Origin: Parabacteroides johnsonii DSM 18315
Lineage (GTDB): Bacteria; Bacteroidota; Bacteroidia; Bacteroidales; Tannerellaceae
Assembly: GCF_025151045.1 (NCBI RefSeq)
Contig: NZ_CP102285.1
Location: 1,984,001-2,048,000 of the forward strand
Length of the DNA: 64,000 nt
Direction of reading: 5' to 3'
The notes below the pieces were generated by a model. That model saw only the letters and a list, made by a program, of their open reading frames with translations, had not been told where the DNA came from and made no database searches. Shown one piece after another: positions 15,727-25,136 of the stretch. The translations under genes were made by a program, and so were the position numbers. Position 1 is the stretch's first letter. Every line of letters starts with the position of its first letter.

Positions 15727-18066
15727 ATGAAGTACCTACAAAATACAGCTATCTGGCTGACAGCCCTGCTCCTTTTCGCCTTTTCCGGCTGTAACCAAAA
15801 GCCGGCAGGAGAACACACATTTGCGATCGGCAACAAAACATTCCTGTTAGACGGAAAGCCTTTTGTGATCAAAGCCGCAGAGATCCATTACACCCGTATT
15901 CCGGCCGAATATTGGGAACACCGTATCCAACTTTGCAAAGCACTTGGCATGAATACGATCTGCATCTATGCATTCTGGAATATCCACGAACAAAAACCCG
16001 GCGAATTCGATTTCAGCGGCCAGAACGATATTGCCGCTTTCTGCCGTCTGGCTCAAAAATACGATATGTATATCATGCTACGCCCCGGTCCATACGTCTG
16101 CTCCGAATGGGAAATGGGAGGACTGCCTTGGTGGTTGCTGAAAAAAGACGATATCAAACTACGAACCAACGATCCTTATTTTCTGGAACGGACCAAACTG
16201 TTCATGAATGAAATCGGGAAACAACTTGCCGACCTCCAGATCACCAAAGGAGGCAATATTATTATGGTACAGGTCGAAAACGAATACGGTTCCTATGCAA
16301 CCGATAAGGAATACATCGCCAACATCCGAGACATCGTGAAGGGAGCCGGATTTACAGACGTTCCTCTATTCCAATGCGATTGGAGTTCCAATTTCCAGAA
16401 CAACGCCCTCGACGACTTGGTATGGACCATCAATTTCGGTACTGGAGCCAATATAGACGAACAATTCAAGAAACTGAAAGAAGTACGCCCCAACACCCCG
16501 CTCATGTGTAGTGAGTTCTGGAGCGGCTGGTTCGACCATTGGGGGCGCAAGCACGAAACACGCGATGCGGAAACAATGGTATCCGGTCTTAAGGACATGC
16601 TTGACAGGGGCATCTCATTCTCCCTTTACATGACGCATGGAGGAACGACTTTCGGCCATTGGGGAGGGGCCAACAGCCCTGCCTATTCGGCCATGTGCAG
16701 TTCTTACGATTATGACGCACCTATCAGCGAGGCAGGATGGACGACACCCAAATATTTCAAATTACGTGAACTCCTCGCAGACTATATGGACGAAGGGAAA
16801 ACACAGTCAGAGGTACCGGCAGCAAAACCGATCATCGAAATACCCGAATTCGAAATAAAGGAGGTCGCTCCTTTATTCGGTAACCTGCCGGAGCCGAAGA
16901 CTTCTGAAAACATCCAACCGATGGAACAGTTCGATCAAGGCTGGGGAACGATCCTGTACCGTACCACTCTGCCTGCCGTTACCTCCGGCACAACCCTTCT
17001 GATTACGGAAGTGCATGATTGGGCACAGGTCTATGCAAACGGAAAACTCCTGGGACGCCTGGACCGCCGCCGCGGTGAGAACTCCCTCAAACTGCCGGCT
17101 TTAGCAGCCGGGACACAGTTGGACATCCTGATAGAGGCTATGGGGCGTGTCAATTTCGACAAAGCGATCCACGACCGCAAAGGGATCACCGAGAAAGTGG
17201 AATTGCTGAACGAAAGCTCCACTCAGGAATTGAAGAACTGGCAAGTGTATAGTTTTCCGGTGGATTATCCATTCGTGAAAGAAAAAAAGTATGCCCCAGG
17301 CAAGAAATTAGACGGACCCGCTTATTACCGTGCGACATTCAATCTGGAAGAAGCGGGCGATGTATTCCTCGATATGCAGACCTGGGGAAAAGGGATGGTT
17401 TGGGTAAACGGGAAAGCGATAGGCCGTTTCTGGGAAATCGGGCCGCAACAAACGCTCTTTATGCCGGGTTGCTGGTTGAAAAAAGGCGAAAATGAAATTA
17501 TCGTCCTCGACTTGTTAGGTCCAGAGAAGGCAACGATCAAAGGTCTGGATAAACCGATTCTGGATATGCTGCGTGCCGAAGCACCGATGACACACCGCAA
17601 GGAAGGTGAAAACCTGAACCTCAAAAACGAAAAGCCGGTGGCCTCAGGCACATTGAAACCCGGCAATGGCTGGCAAGAAGTCAAATTCGATGCCCCTGTA
17701 AAAGCCCGTTTCTTCTGCTTCGAAGCACTAAGCTCCCAAAATGGCAATGACAACGCCGCCATTGCCGAATTCTACCTGTTGGGCGAAAACGGGAAACCGC
17801 TCTCCCGCCAACATTGGCAGATCGCATATGCCGACAGTGAAGAGACACGGGGTGGAAACTTCACCGCCGATAAAATATTCGACCTGCAGGAATCGACTTA
17901 TTGGAGTACGGCCCGCGGTGACAAATACCCACATCAAGTCGTGATCGACCTACGCGAAGAGGTGGTTGTTTCCGGCTTCCAGTATCTGCCCCGGGCAGAA
18001 GAAGGATATCCGGGCATGGTCAAAGAATATAAGGCATATACAAAAATGAGCCCGTTCAAGTTTTAA
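15727..18066 (+). CDS. GH35 beta-galactosidase lipoprotein
   Basis: A 779-residue exo-beta-galactosidase. The lipoprotein signal ends at FAFSGC. The GH35 barrel starts at GNKTFLLDGKPFVIKAAEIHY. The acid/base Glu is E186 in VQVENEYGS and the nucleophile is E263 in MCSEFWSGWFD; SLYMTHGGTTFGHWGGAN follows. Beta-sandwich domains come next, and the last ~130 residues look like an F5/8 type C (discoidin) carbohydrate-binding domain (NFTADKIFDLQESTYWSTA). First gene of an operon with GH30 (10-base gap) and GH51; in this company it most likely removes galactose from type II arabinogalactan side chains in the periplasm or at the surface. Confidence 0.9.
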   Translation: MKYLQNTAIWLTALLLFAFSGCNQKPAGEHTFAIGNKTFLLDGKPFVIKAAEIHYTRIPAEYWEHRIQLCKALGMNTICIYAFWNIHEQKPGEFDFSGQNDIAAFCRLAQKYDMYIMLRPGPYVCSEWEMGGLPWWLLKKDDIKLRTNDPYFLERTKLFMNEIGKQLADLQITKGGNIIMVQVENEYGSYATDKEYIANIRDIVKGAGFTDVPLFQCDWSSNFQNNALDDLVWTINFGTGANIDEQFKKLKEVRPNTPLMCSEFWSGWFDHWGRKHETRDAETMVSGLKDMLDRGISFSLYMTHGGTTFGHWGGANSPAYSAMCSSYDYDAPISEAGWTTPKYFKLRELLADYMDEGKTQSEVPAAKPIIEIPEFEIKEVAPLFGNLPEPKTSENIQPMEQFDQGWGTILYRTTLPAVTSGTTLLITEVHDWAQVYANGKLLGRLDRRRGENSLKLPALAAGTQLDILIEAMGRVNFDKAIHDRKGITEKVELLNESSTQELKNWQVYSFPVDYPFVKEKKYAPGKKLDGPAYYRATFNLEEAGDVFLDMQTWGKGMVWVNGKAIGRFWEIGPQQTLFMPGCWLKKGENEIIVLDLLGPEKATIKGLDKPILDMLRAEAPMTHRKEGENLNLKNEKPVASGTLKPGNGWQEVKFDAPVKARFFCFEALSSQNGNDNAAIAEFYLLGENGKPLSRQHWQIAYADSEETRGGNFTADKIFDLQESTYWSTARGDKYPHQVVIDLREEVVVSGFQYLPRAEEGYPGMVKEYKAYTKMSPFKF

Positions 18067-18075
18067 TCCACAGAC

Positions 18076-19497
18076 ATGAAAAACATATTCATAAGTTTGA
18101 TGGTAGCCGTTTCGCTTCCCCTGTTTGTCCAGGCGGAAGCGACGGAAAACGGGCACGCCGTAATTGATCCGACCCTACGTTACCAGAAACTCGAAGGCTG
18201 GGGGAGTTCCCTTTGCTGGTGGGCTGCCCAGGTCGGAAACTGGGACGAGAAGAAAGTGGACGAGATCGTCGACCTGATCACGTCTCCCGACAAACTCAAT
18301 ATGAACATCTTCCGTTACAATATCGGAGGAGGTGATGATCCGGCACATGCAGACGGCCATATGGTCAAAGGAAAAGGGAAACGGGCAGAAATGGAAGGAT
18401 TCAAAGATTCCCCCACCGCCCCCTACAACTGGGAGGCAGATAAAGGACAGCGTACGATCCTCCTGAAAATCAAAAAAAAGCGACCCGATGCTGTTTTCGA
18501 AGCATTCTCGAACTCCGCTCCCTACTGGATGACCTATAGCGGTTGTGCCGCCGGAAATGAGGACCCGCTGAAGGATAACCTGAAACCGGAATATTACGAG
18601 ATGTTCTGCGACTACCTGTTAGATGTCTGCAAACACTATAAAACAACCTACCAGATCGATTTCAAGACATTGGAACCCTTCAACGAGTCTTTTTCCGATT
18701 ACTGGTATGCGGAAGGAAGCCAAGAAGGTTGCCACTTCGAACCGGAAAGCCAGATGAAAATCATCCGGATGCTATATCCCAAGTTGAAAGCCACAGGCCT
18801 CAACACCCTACTATCGGCTTCCGACGAAACCAATTTACGGCATTTCCTGACCGTCCAGAAAGCTTATCAGACAGCCGGTGACATCTGGGATAAATTGGGG
18901 CAACTTAACACCCACACCTATTCAGGCACGAATACTGAACGGGAAGAAGTACGAAGGCTCATCCGACAATCCGGCAAACCTTTCTGGCAATCAGAAACAG
19001 GTCCCAGCAAAGGACAAGGACTGGAAAGCAACCTCCTGCTCGCCCAGAAGCTATTCGACGACATGCGGATCATGCGCCCGCAAGCCTGGCTCGACTGGCA
19101 ACTGATGGAAGAGGGCAACAACGAATGGTGTGTACTGCGAGGCAATTTCAAAACACAGGAATACAAGGTAATCAAAAACCTATATGTCCGCATGCAAATC
19201 ACCCGCTTCTTCAAACAAGGCTACACCTTTATCGAGACGGGAAACGCCGGGACACTTGCCGCCCTCTCCCCCACGGGTAAAGAACTGGTCATCGCCGTTC
19301 TGAACACGACTGAAACAGATAGTCCTTTAGTTATTGACTTGGACAAGTTCGCAGGCAAAATAGCCTCCGTCAGTAATTGGCGCACAAGCGAAACGGAAGA
19401 CTGCCAGTCTTTCCAGGCAGTCAAAGTCAAAGGAAAGAAGCTGGATTATACCCGCCCGGCCAAGTCGCTGACAACATTCGTAATCAACCTGAAATAA
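18076..19497 (+). CDS. GH30 family glycoside hydrolase (probable endo-beta-1,6-galactanase)
   Basis: A 473-residue enzyme with a signal peptide (MKNIFISLMVAVSLPLFVQA). It opens with the GH30 segment YQKLEGWGSSLCWWAAQVG. The acid/base is E204 in LEPFNESFSDYW and the nucleophile is E307 in FWQSETGPSKG. A small beta-domain closes the protein. Among GH30 enzymes, those lying beside GH35 and GH51 genes with a WGSSLCWWA start are usually endo-beta-1,6-galactanases of the GH30_5 type, which cut arabinogalactan side chains. The subfamily is inferred from context and motif, not searched. Confidence 0.82.
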   Translation: MKNIFISLMVAVSLPLFVQAEATENGHAVIDPTLRYQKLEGWGSSLCWWAAQVGNWDEKKVDEIVDLITSPDKLNMNIFRYNIGGGDDPAHADGHMVKGKGKRAEMEGFKDSPTAPYNWEADKGQRTILLKIKKKRPDAVFEAFSNSAPYWMTYSGCAAGNEDPLKDNLKPEYYEMFCDYLLDVCKHYKTTYQIDFKTLEPFNESFSDYWYAEGSQEGCHFEPESQMKIIRMLYPKLKATGLNTLLSASDETNLRHFLTVQKAYQTAGDIWDKLGQLNTHTYSGTNTEREEVRRLIRQSGKPFWQSETGPSKGQGLESNLLLAQKLFDDMRIMRPQAWLDWQLMEEGNNEWCVLRGNFKTQEYKVIKNLYVRMQITRFFKQGYTFIETGNAGTLAALSPTGKELVIAVLNTTETDSPLVIDLDKFAGKIASVSNWRTSETEDCQSFQAVKVKGKKLDYTRPAKSLTTFVINLK

Positions 19498-19564
19498 GCC
19501 GTTTCCATTATAAACGGCTGCTTTCACCCAAACATTCAAATAAAACATAGTAAACGAAAATAAC

Positions 19565-21103
19565 ATGAAAACAGTATTAGTAAGTTTAATGGCAGCCGCC
19601 GCACTGCCCCTCTTCGCCCAGAAAGACGCGAGCATCCGTATCTATCCTGAGCAAGGGAACCAACAGATCAGCAAACACATCTACGGCCAGTTCGCCGAAC
19701 ATCTCGGAACCTGTATCTATGGAGGGCTTTGGGTCGGCCCCGAATCCGAAATTCCCAATACCAGGGGCTACCGAAACGACGTGCTGAACGCCTTGAAAGA
19801 GCTGAAAATCCCCAACCTCCGCTGGCCAGGAGGTTGCTTTGCCGATGAATACCACTGGATGGACGGGATCGGTCCGAAGGAAAACCGTCCCAAGATGGTG
19901 AACAATAACTGGGGAGGTACGATCGAAGACAACAGTTTCGGTACGCACGAATTCCTGAACCTCTGCGAACTGTTAGGCTGCGAACCTTATATCAGCGCCA
20001 ATGTCGGCAGCGGAACCGTTGAAGAGATGGCCAAGTGGGTTGAATATATGACATCGGAAGGCGACAGCCCGATGGCCCGCCTACGCCGACAGAACGGACG
20101 CGACAAGGCATGGAAAGTCAAATTCATCGGCGTCGGAAACGAAAGCTGGGGATGTGGCGGAAGCATGCGCCCCGAATATTACGCCGATCTATACCGTCGC
20201 TACTCCACCTACTGCCGCAATTACGATGGGAACCGGCTTTTCAAGATTGCCAGCGGTGCCAGTGACTACGACTACAACTGGACGGAAACGCTGATGAAAA
20301 ACGTAGGTGGCCGCATGGACGGTATCTCCTTGCACTATTACACGGTGACGGGATGGAGCGGCAGTAAAGGATCGGCTACGGATTTCAACAAAGACGATTA
20401 CTACTGGACAATGGGCAAATGCCTCGAAATTGAAGATGTCGTCAGGAAACATATCCAGATCATGGACAAATACGACCCGCAGAAAAAAATCGCCCTGATG
20501 GTGGACGAATGGGGAACCTGGTGGGACGAAGAACCGGGAACGATAAATGGGCACCTGTACCAACAGAACACCATGCGCGATGCTTTCGTGGCAGCCCTTA
20601 CCCTAAACGTGTTCCATAAATATACCGATCGTGTCAAAATGACCAACATCGCCCAGATCGTCAACGTGCTCCAGTCCATGATCCTGACAAACGGCCCGAA
20701 AATGTTGCTCACGCCAACCTACTATGTTTTCCAGATGTACAACGTGCACCAAGACGCCACTTTCCTGCCGATGGACTTGATCTGCGACAAAGCCAAGGTG
20801 CGCGGAGGCCGAGAAGTGCCGATGGTAAGTGCTTCCGCTTCCAAAGACAAGAACGGACGTATCCACATTTCTTTGGCCAATGTAGATGTCGACAACGCCC
20901 AAAATATCACCCTCGACCTGCAAGGAGAGAAGATCAAGCGTGTAAACGGCCGCATCCTGTCCTCCGCTTCCATCAACGATCACAACACCTTCGAGAAACC
21001 GGATGTCGTAAAACCGGTAGCCTTCGATGGTGCGAAAATCGAAAGAGGACAGCTCAAGGTCAACCTTCCGGCCAAATCAATTGTCGTACTGGAAGTGGAA
21101 TAA
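19565..21103 (+). CDS. GH51 alpha-L-arabinofuranosidase
   Basis: A 512-residue retaining arabinofuranosidase with signal peptide [21 protein letters not shown]51 hallmarks: [20 protein letters not shown] at the start, [14 protein letters not shown] near residue 85, acid/base E193 in [11 protein letters not shown], and nucleophile E315 in [11 protein letters not shown]. The C-terminal beta-domain ends KSIVVLEVE. It releases terminal arabinose from arabinan or arabinogalactan, completing the GH35-GH30-GH51 set. The gene starts 68 bases after the GH30 stop and is probably in the same transcript. Confidence 0.92.
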   Translation: MKTVLVSLMAAAALPLFAQKDASIRIYPEQGNQQISKHIYGQFAEHLGTCIYGGLWVGPESEIPNTRGYRNDVLNALKELKIPNLRWPGGCFADEYHWMDGIGPKENRPKMVNNNWGGTIEDNSFGTHEFLNLCELLGCEPYISANVGSGTVEEMAKWVEYMTSEGDSPMARLRRQNGRDKAWKVKFIGVGNESWGCGGSMRPEYYADLYRRYSTYCRNYDGNRLFKIASGASDYDYNWTETLMKNVGGRMDGISLHYYTVTGWSGSKGSATDFNKDDYYWTMGKCLEIEDVVRKHIQIMDKYDPQKKIALMVDEWGTWWDEEPGTINGHLYQQNTMRDAFVAALTLNVFHKYTDRVKMTNIAQIVNVLQSMILTNGPKMLLTPTYYVFQMYNVHQDATFLPMDLICDKAKVRGGREVPMVSASASKDKNGRIHISLANVDVDNAQNITLDLQGEKIKRVNGRILSSASINDHNTFEKPDVVKPVAFDGAKIERGQLKVNLPAKSIVVLEVE

Positions 21104-21206
21104 TTTATAATTTATGATTTATGATTTATGATTAAACATGGTGTTGTCCGTGGTATCAAGTCAGGAGTAAGCGAATAAATCATAAATCATAAATCATAAA
21201 TCATAT
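21104..21206. repeat. Heptamer tandem repeats in inverted orientation
   Basis: The unit ATTTATG/TTATGAT is repeated about three to four times at 21107-21134 and its complement (AATCATA) at 21176-21204, enclosing 43 bases. The arms can fold into a long AT-rich hairpin after the GH51 stop. Similar units appear at 59928-59950. They may terminate the GH operon. Confidence 0.7.
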
Positions 21207-21214
21207 TTATTTCC

Positions 21215-21222
21215 TACTTTTG
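21215..21222 (+). promoter_or_regulatory. -7 box of the nucleotidyltransferase gene
   Basis: TACTTTTG, a perfect TAnnTTTG match, 38 bases before ATG 21261. Confidence 0.65.
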
Positions 21223-21260
21223 TCCGAAGAAAACAAAAACACTATATAAACTTAAAGATT

Positions 21261-22172
21261 ATGAAACCTACATTATTCTTATTGGCTGCCGGAATGGGAA
21301 GCCGCTATGGAGGCTTGAAGCAATTGGACGGACTGGGTCCTAACGGTGAAACAATCATGGATTATTCTATCTATGATGCTATCCACGCCGGTTTCGGTAA
21401 ACTTGTTTTCGTGATCCGCAAAGATTTCGAACAGGATTTTCGCGACAAAATCATCTCCAAATATGAAGGTCACATCCCATGCGAACTGGTATTCCAGGCA
21501 TTGGACAACCTGCCCGAAGGATTCACCTGCCCGGCAGAACGTACAAAACCGTGGGGAACAAACCATGCAGTCATGATGGGGGCTGATGTCATCAAAGAAC
21601 CGTTTGCTGTTATCAACTGCGACGACTTCTACGGCCGCGACTCTTTCCAGGTAATGGGTAAATTCCTTTCCGCCCTGCCGGAAGGTTCCAAAAATGTGTA
21701 CTCAATGGTAGGTTTCCGTGTAGGCAACACATTGAGTGAGAGTGGTACGGTATCACGCGGTATCTGTAGCACAGATGAAAACCATCTGTTAACATCCGTT
21801 GTCGAACGTACCAAGATCCAGCGTATCGATGGCGAAGTCAAGTACATCGACGACAACGGCGAATGGACAGCTACTCCCGACACGACCCCGGTAAGCATGA
21901 ATTTCTGGGGCTTCACTCCTGACTACTTTGCTTACAGCCAGGAATTCTTCAAAACTTTTTTGAGCGATCCGAAGAACATGGAAAACCTGAAGAGCGAATT
22001 TTTCATTCCGCTGATGGTAGATAAATTGATCAGTGACAAGACTGCTACGGTCGAAGTATTAGATACCGCCAGCAAATGGTTCGGTGTCACCTACCCGGAA
22101 GACCGCCAGGAAGTGGTAGATAAGATCCAAGCATTGATCAATGCAGGCGAATATCCGAACAAATTGTTCTAA
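21261..22172 (+). CDS. Sugar-phosphate nucleotidyltransferase family protein
   Basis: A 303-residue protein with the NTP-transferase signature LFLLAAGMGSRYGGLKQLDGLGPNG near its N-terminus (nucleotide-binding Gly-rich loop and Lys) and AVINCDDFYGRDSF near residue 115, which supplies the metal-binding Asp. The Rossmann-type fold is that of enzymes that make NDP-sugars or modify polar head groups from NTP and a phosphate ester. The specific substrate cannot be told; no glycan cluster is adjacent. Own promoter and terminator, so monocistronic. Confidence 0.82.
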   Translation: MKPTLFLLAAGMGSRYGGLKQLDGLGPNGETIMDYSIYDAIHAGFGKLVFVIRKDFEQDFRDKIISKYEGHIPCELVFQALDNLPEGFTCPAERTKPWGTNHAVMMGADVIKEPFAVINCDDFYGRDSFQVMGKFLSALPEGSKNVYSMVGFRVGNTLSESGTVSRGICSTDENHLLTSVVERTKIQRIDGEVKYIDDNGEWTATPDTTPVSMNFWGFTPDYFAYSQEFFKTFLSDPKNMENLKSEFFIPLMVDKLISDKTATVEVLDTASKWFGVTYPEDRQEVVDKIQALINAGEYPNKLF

Positions 22173-22194
22173 GTACCGGCAAGACAAAACATAG

Positions 22195-22241
22195 AAGGGT
22201 TCCCGTATGATAAAATCATTATTGCACGGGAACCCTTTTTC
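22195..22241 (+). terminator. Terminator after the nucleotidyltransferase gene
   Basis: AAGGGTTCCCGT (22195-22206) pairs perfectly with ACGGGAACCCTT (22226-22237), then TTTTC. It separates two convergent genes. Confidence 0.8.
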
Positions 22242-22252
22242 ATTGTATTTTC

Positions 22253-23539
22253 TTAGAAACTATACTGCACCGCCAGGTTCATCCGGTTGGCATGACGTGT
22301 ATCACCGTTGAAATCCGTACGCCAGCCACGTAGATATTCGGCACCAACTTGCAGGTCGGAAGTGATGTTCCAGAAAAGCGTGGCATTCAAATACTGACCG
22401 TAGCGGTACTGCTCAGAAGGAGTGGTAGGATAACCATCATGACTATATAGGCGTGACTGTCCGTACGTACTGGTAATAAACACTTTCGGAGAGAAATTAT
22501 ACTGCATACCTGCAAACCATCCCATCATCGGAAGCACCTGCATCTTCCCTTCCTTTTCTGGATTCGGGACGACATCGACATTCAACAAACTCATATCGTT
22601 CAGGAACTGTCCGATACCCTTGCCATAAACACCCTGTCCATAGACCTGCAAACGGTTCATCACGTTGAAAGTAGCAGAAGCCAACACACCCCATCCGATC
22701 TCCGACTCCGTCTTGTGGGCAGTCAAATTGTCGTAACTCATACTACGAATGATAGCCGCTGCGCGAAAATGGCTTTTAGGGGTCCACCCATACTGCACGT
22801 AAATCGGGAAGTTCGGCATCCGCTGTTTGGCGATACTGACATGTTCGTTCGTCAGGCCGTCCACAATCGGCATTTCCACACCAATACCGGCTTTCAGCCC
22901 CTTGGCAAGTGCATATTCGTAGCGGATTTGCGTAGCATGGTAGATCGACATTCCGTTAGGGCCGGCAAAATCGATTGTTGCAGGCACATTGCCTAAATCC
23001 ATGAACGAACCATAATCGTAACCCGCCGTAAAGCCTCGTGCCGATACATAAGCATTCCTCAACTCGAATATCTTGCCGCTACCTCCCCGGAAGTTCCCGG
23101 CAGTATACACCACGAAATCGCCCAACAGATCCGTATGTCCGACCAGTTTCAGAAAGATGGTACTGGTAGTTGCATCCATCTGGAATTGATTCCGCACGTA
23201 TGACTGTCCCTTTCCGGGAATCAAAGCCGGATAAAAGTCTATATTATCGGAAATACCGCCGAAATCATATTCGGCAGCAAGTTTCACATACCCTCCAATA
23301 CCGAGTGCAAATTTACCTTTCCGATCCGTCAGTAGGAAGCGGGGCGCTTTCGGTTCGTGAAAACGGGGACTCTGTGACTCATTCATGATCCGGATAATCT
23401 CGTTACCTGCCTTATCAATGGTGACAAACATGACTGAGTTAGGTTCGTTATCCTCAACCACAACTTTCTGAGCATGGGAATGGGCAGAAACTAGTCCCAT
23501 TCCGAGCAGTAGAACTGCGCTTTTCAACAATGTTTTCAT
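22253..23539 (-). CDS. DcaP-like trimeric outer-membrane porin
   Basis: A 428-residue beta-barrel with signal peptide (MKTLLKSAVLLLGMGLVSAHSHAQ). A short linker precedes the barrel, which has alternating aromatic strands (FALGIGGYVKLAAEYDFGG, FLKLVGHTDLLGDFVVYTAG, LRNAYVSARGFTAGYDYGSF) and ends NLAVQYSF with a C-terminal Phe. This layout matches DcaP-type porins of Bacteroidetes, which let small anionic solutes across the outer membrane. ATG 23539 is preferred over 23611 because it begins the signal peptide. No clear -7 box was found upstream. Confidence 0.75.
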   Translation of the reverse strand: MKTLLKSAVLLLGMGLVSAHSHAQKVVVEDNEPNSVMFVTIDKAGNEIIRIMNESQSPRFHEPKAPRFLLTDRKGKFALGIGGYVKLAAEYDFGGISDNIDFYPALIPGKGQSYVRNQFQMDATTSTIFLKLVGHTDLLGDFVVYTAGNFRGGSGKIFELRNAYVSARGFTAGYDYGSFMDLGNVPATIDFAGPNGMSIYHATQIRYEYALAKGLKAGIGVEMPIVDGLTNEHVSIAKQRMPNFPIYVQYGWTPKSHFRAAAIIRSMSYDNLTAHKTESEIGWGVLASATFNVMNRLQVYGQGVYGKGIGQFLNDMSLLNVDVVPNPEKEGKMQVLPMMGWFAGMQYNFSPKVFITSTYGQSRLYSHDGYPTTPSEQYRYGQYLNATLFWNITSDLQVGAEYLRGWRTDFNGDTRHANRMNLAVQYSF

Positions 23540-24419
23540 AAATGTGCTTTGTTTAGATGAATTACCAATTTGAACAGATATCAGCGGAAAAGGTTGTGTT
23601 AAAGGGTTCATTTAACGAGTGATTGATAATATCCATCACGTTCCATCCATATCACGGAGAGCTATCCAACGTTTTTCAGGGAAACATTTTTCTCATCAGG
23701 ATGCCCCCCAATAAGAAAGAGGCTGTCCGCACACCGAAAAAAACGGTCTTTTGCGGAACAGCCTCATGTTACAGGCTTTCGAGGTCCTCTATCATCACAA
23801 AAACAAAACATTTCATTATTAACAACTGCCATATTCTCGCGAACGGACAGTTGTATAAAAAACAGATGGTCAATGAATGCGTTCAAATCGACCCGTTTTT
23901 CTCAGAAAATAATGCTATATAATATGAACTCATCATGATCAAGATGATGTAGCAGAATATAAAAAAAGCGTGAGACTGCCACAATACTATCCACACGAAG
24001 GCGTTTCCCAATGCCCAGTACATAGATAATAAACAACAGTCCAAGCCGTTATGCTATACACTCCTGATATATACAACTGACGTGAGCATTTTGTTTCCAT
24101 TACTCCGATATACTTAAAAAACGGGAAACTTTTCGTGCCGGAATAATACCTCAAAAATGCTTTACTCAAAAACGAATTATTGAAGACTTACCGCTGCAAG
24201 CCAATATCTTGATAATTTCACAAAGATAAAGATAATTCGGGGTATATAAAATTTATACACATTTCTTTAAAATAATATTTTTTCAGTATGTCCTTTATCA
24301 GTCTTTTTTGCCGTCTGCTAAAGCAGATGATATGAAAGGCTGCAAAATATATAGTGTTCAAAAAGGAGAGATTGGATACATTTTCTTAAAAGATATATCG
24401 AACTCAGGCTAAATATCAC
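23540..24419. other. Long intergenic region without a convincing gene
   Basis: About 900 bases, AT-rich. It holds the hairpin at 23719-23765 and a minus-strand TATCTTTG box at 24221-24228. A 60-codon minus frame (24169-23987) follows that box, but its translation is Cys/Tyr-rich and unlike a protein family I know. A small TCTGC/GCAGA hairpin lies near 24315-24328. Confidence 0.6.
23719..23765. terminator. Strong hairpin in the intergenic region
   Basis: GAGGCTGTCCGCA (23719-23731) pairs with TGCGGAACAGCCTC (23752-23765) with one bulged base; the loop contains a nested ACCG/CGGT pair. No T-run follows. The sequence type (GAGGCTGT...ACAGCCTC) is common in Bacteroidales intergenic hairpins. Confidence 0.55.
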
Positions 24420-24427
24420 TATTTTTG
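24420..24427 (+). promoter_or_regulatory. -7 box of the cyclophilin-MATE operon
   Basis: TATTTTTG matches TAnnTTTG, 21 bases before ATG 24449. Confidence 0.55.
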
Positions 24428-24448
24428 TTGCCATAATACAAAAATAAG

Positions 24449-25126
24449 ATGAAGATGAAAAAGCTGTTTGCTATATGTTTAGTGGCCCTATCGGCTCTGA
24501 TATCCGTCCATTTGCAAGCGCAAGAGGTTGAAACACTGGTACTGATCGATACCGATATGGGAAAGATCAAAGTGAAGCTCTTCAATGACACCCCCCAACA
24601 TCGTGACAACTTTATCAAGAACGTGAAGGAGCACCTCTATGACGGATTGTTGTTTCACCGCGTCATCAAGCAGTTTATGGTACAGGCTGGTGACATCAAT
24701 TCAAAAGACGCGCCACTGGAACAACATTTGGGAGACGGTGACCTAGACTATACGATCCCGGCAGAGATCGTGTACCCGAAATATTTCCATAAACGCGGTA
24801 TGTTCGCAGCTGCCCGTACAGGCGATGAAGAGAACCCCGAACGCGCCTCGTCAGCCACCCAATTTTATATCGTAACCGGTAAGTTCTTTACGGAAATGGA
24901 GCTCGACAAGATGGAGGAGGAACAAGGCATCACCTTCACTCCCGAACAGCGGCAAGCCTATATGTTGGAAGGCGGTACGCCTCATCTGGACGGTAAATAC
25001 ACGATCTTCGGCGAAGTCGTAAGTGGTATGAAAGCTGTCGACAAGATTCAGTTCACCGAGACAAATGCAGAAGACCGTCCCGTCAAGAACATCAAGATCA
25101 AGTCAATGAAAATAGTCAACAAATAA
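24449..25126 (+). CDS. Exported peptidyl-prolyl isomerase (cyclophilin)
   Basis: A 225-residue cyclophilin with a signal peptide (MKMKKLFAICLVALSALISV...QAQ), so it works in the periplasm as a folding catalyst. The core has MGKIKVKLFNDTPQHRDNF, FHRVIKQFMVQAGD (active-site FHR and Q), TQFYIVTGKFF, and YTIFGEVVSGM. Its neighbour 10 bases downstream is a close paralogue without a signal peptide. The start could also be the second Met, two codons later. Confidence 0.9.
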   Translation: MKMKKLFAICLVALSALISVHLQAQEVETLVLIDTDMGKIKVKLFNDTPQHRDNFIKNVKEHLYDGLLFHRVIKQFMVQAGDINSKDAPLEQHLGDGDLDYTIPAEIVYPKYFHKRGMFAAARTGDEENPERASSATQFYIVTGKFFTEMELDKMEEEQGITFTPEQRQAYMLEGGTPHLDGKYTIFGEVVSGMKAVDKIQFTETNAEDRPVKNIKIKSMKIVNK

Positions 25127-25136
25127 ACAACAAAGA

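Noticed and set aside
23623-23922. Plus-strand frame of 99 codons upstream of the porin gene
   Set aside because: It runs through the strong hairpin at 23719-23765 and has no protein-like pattern.
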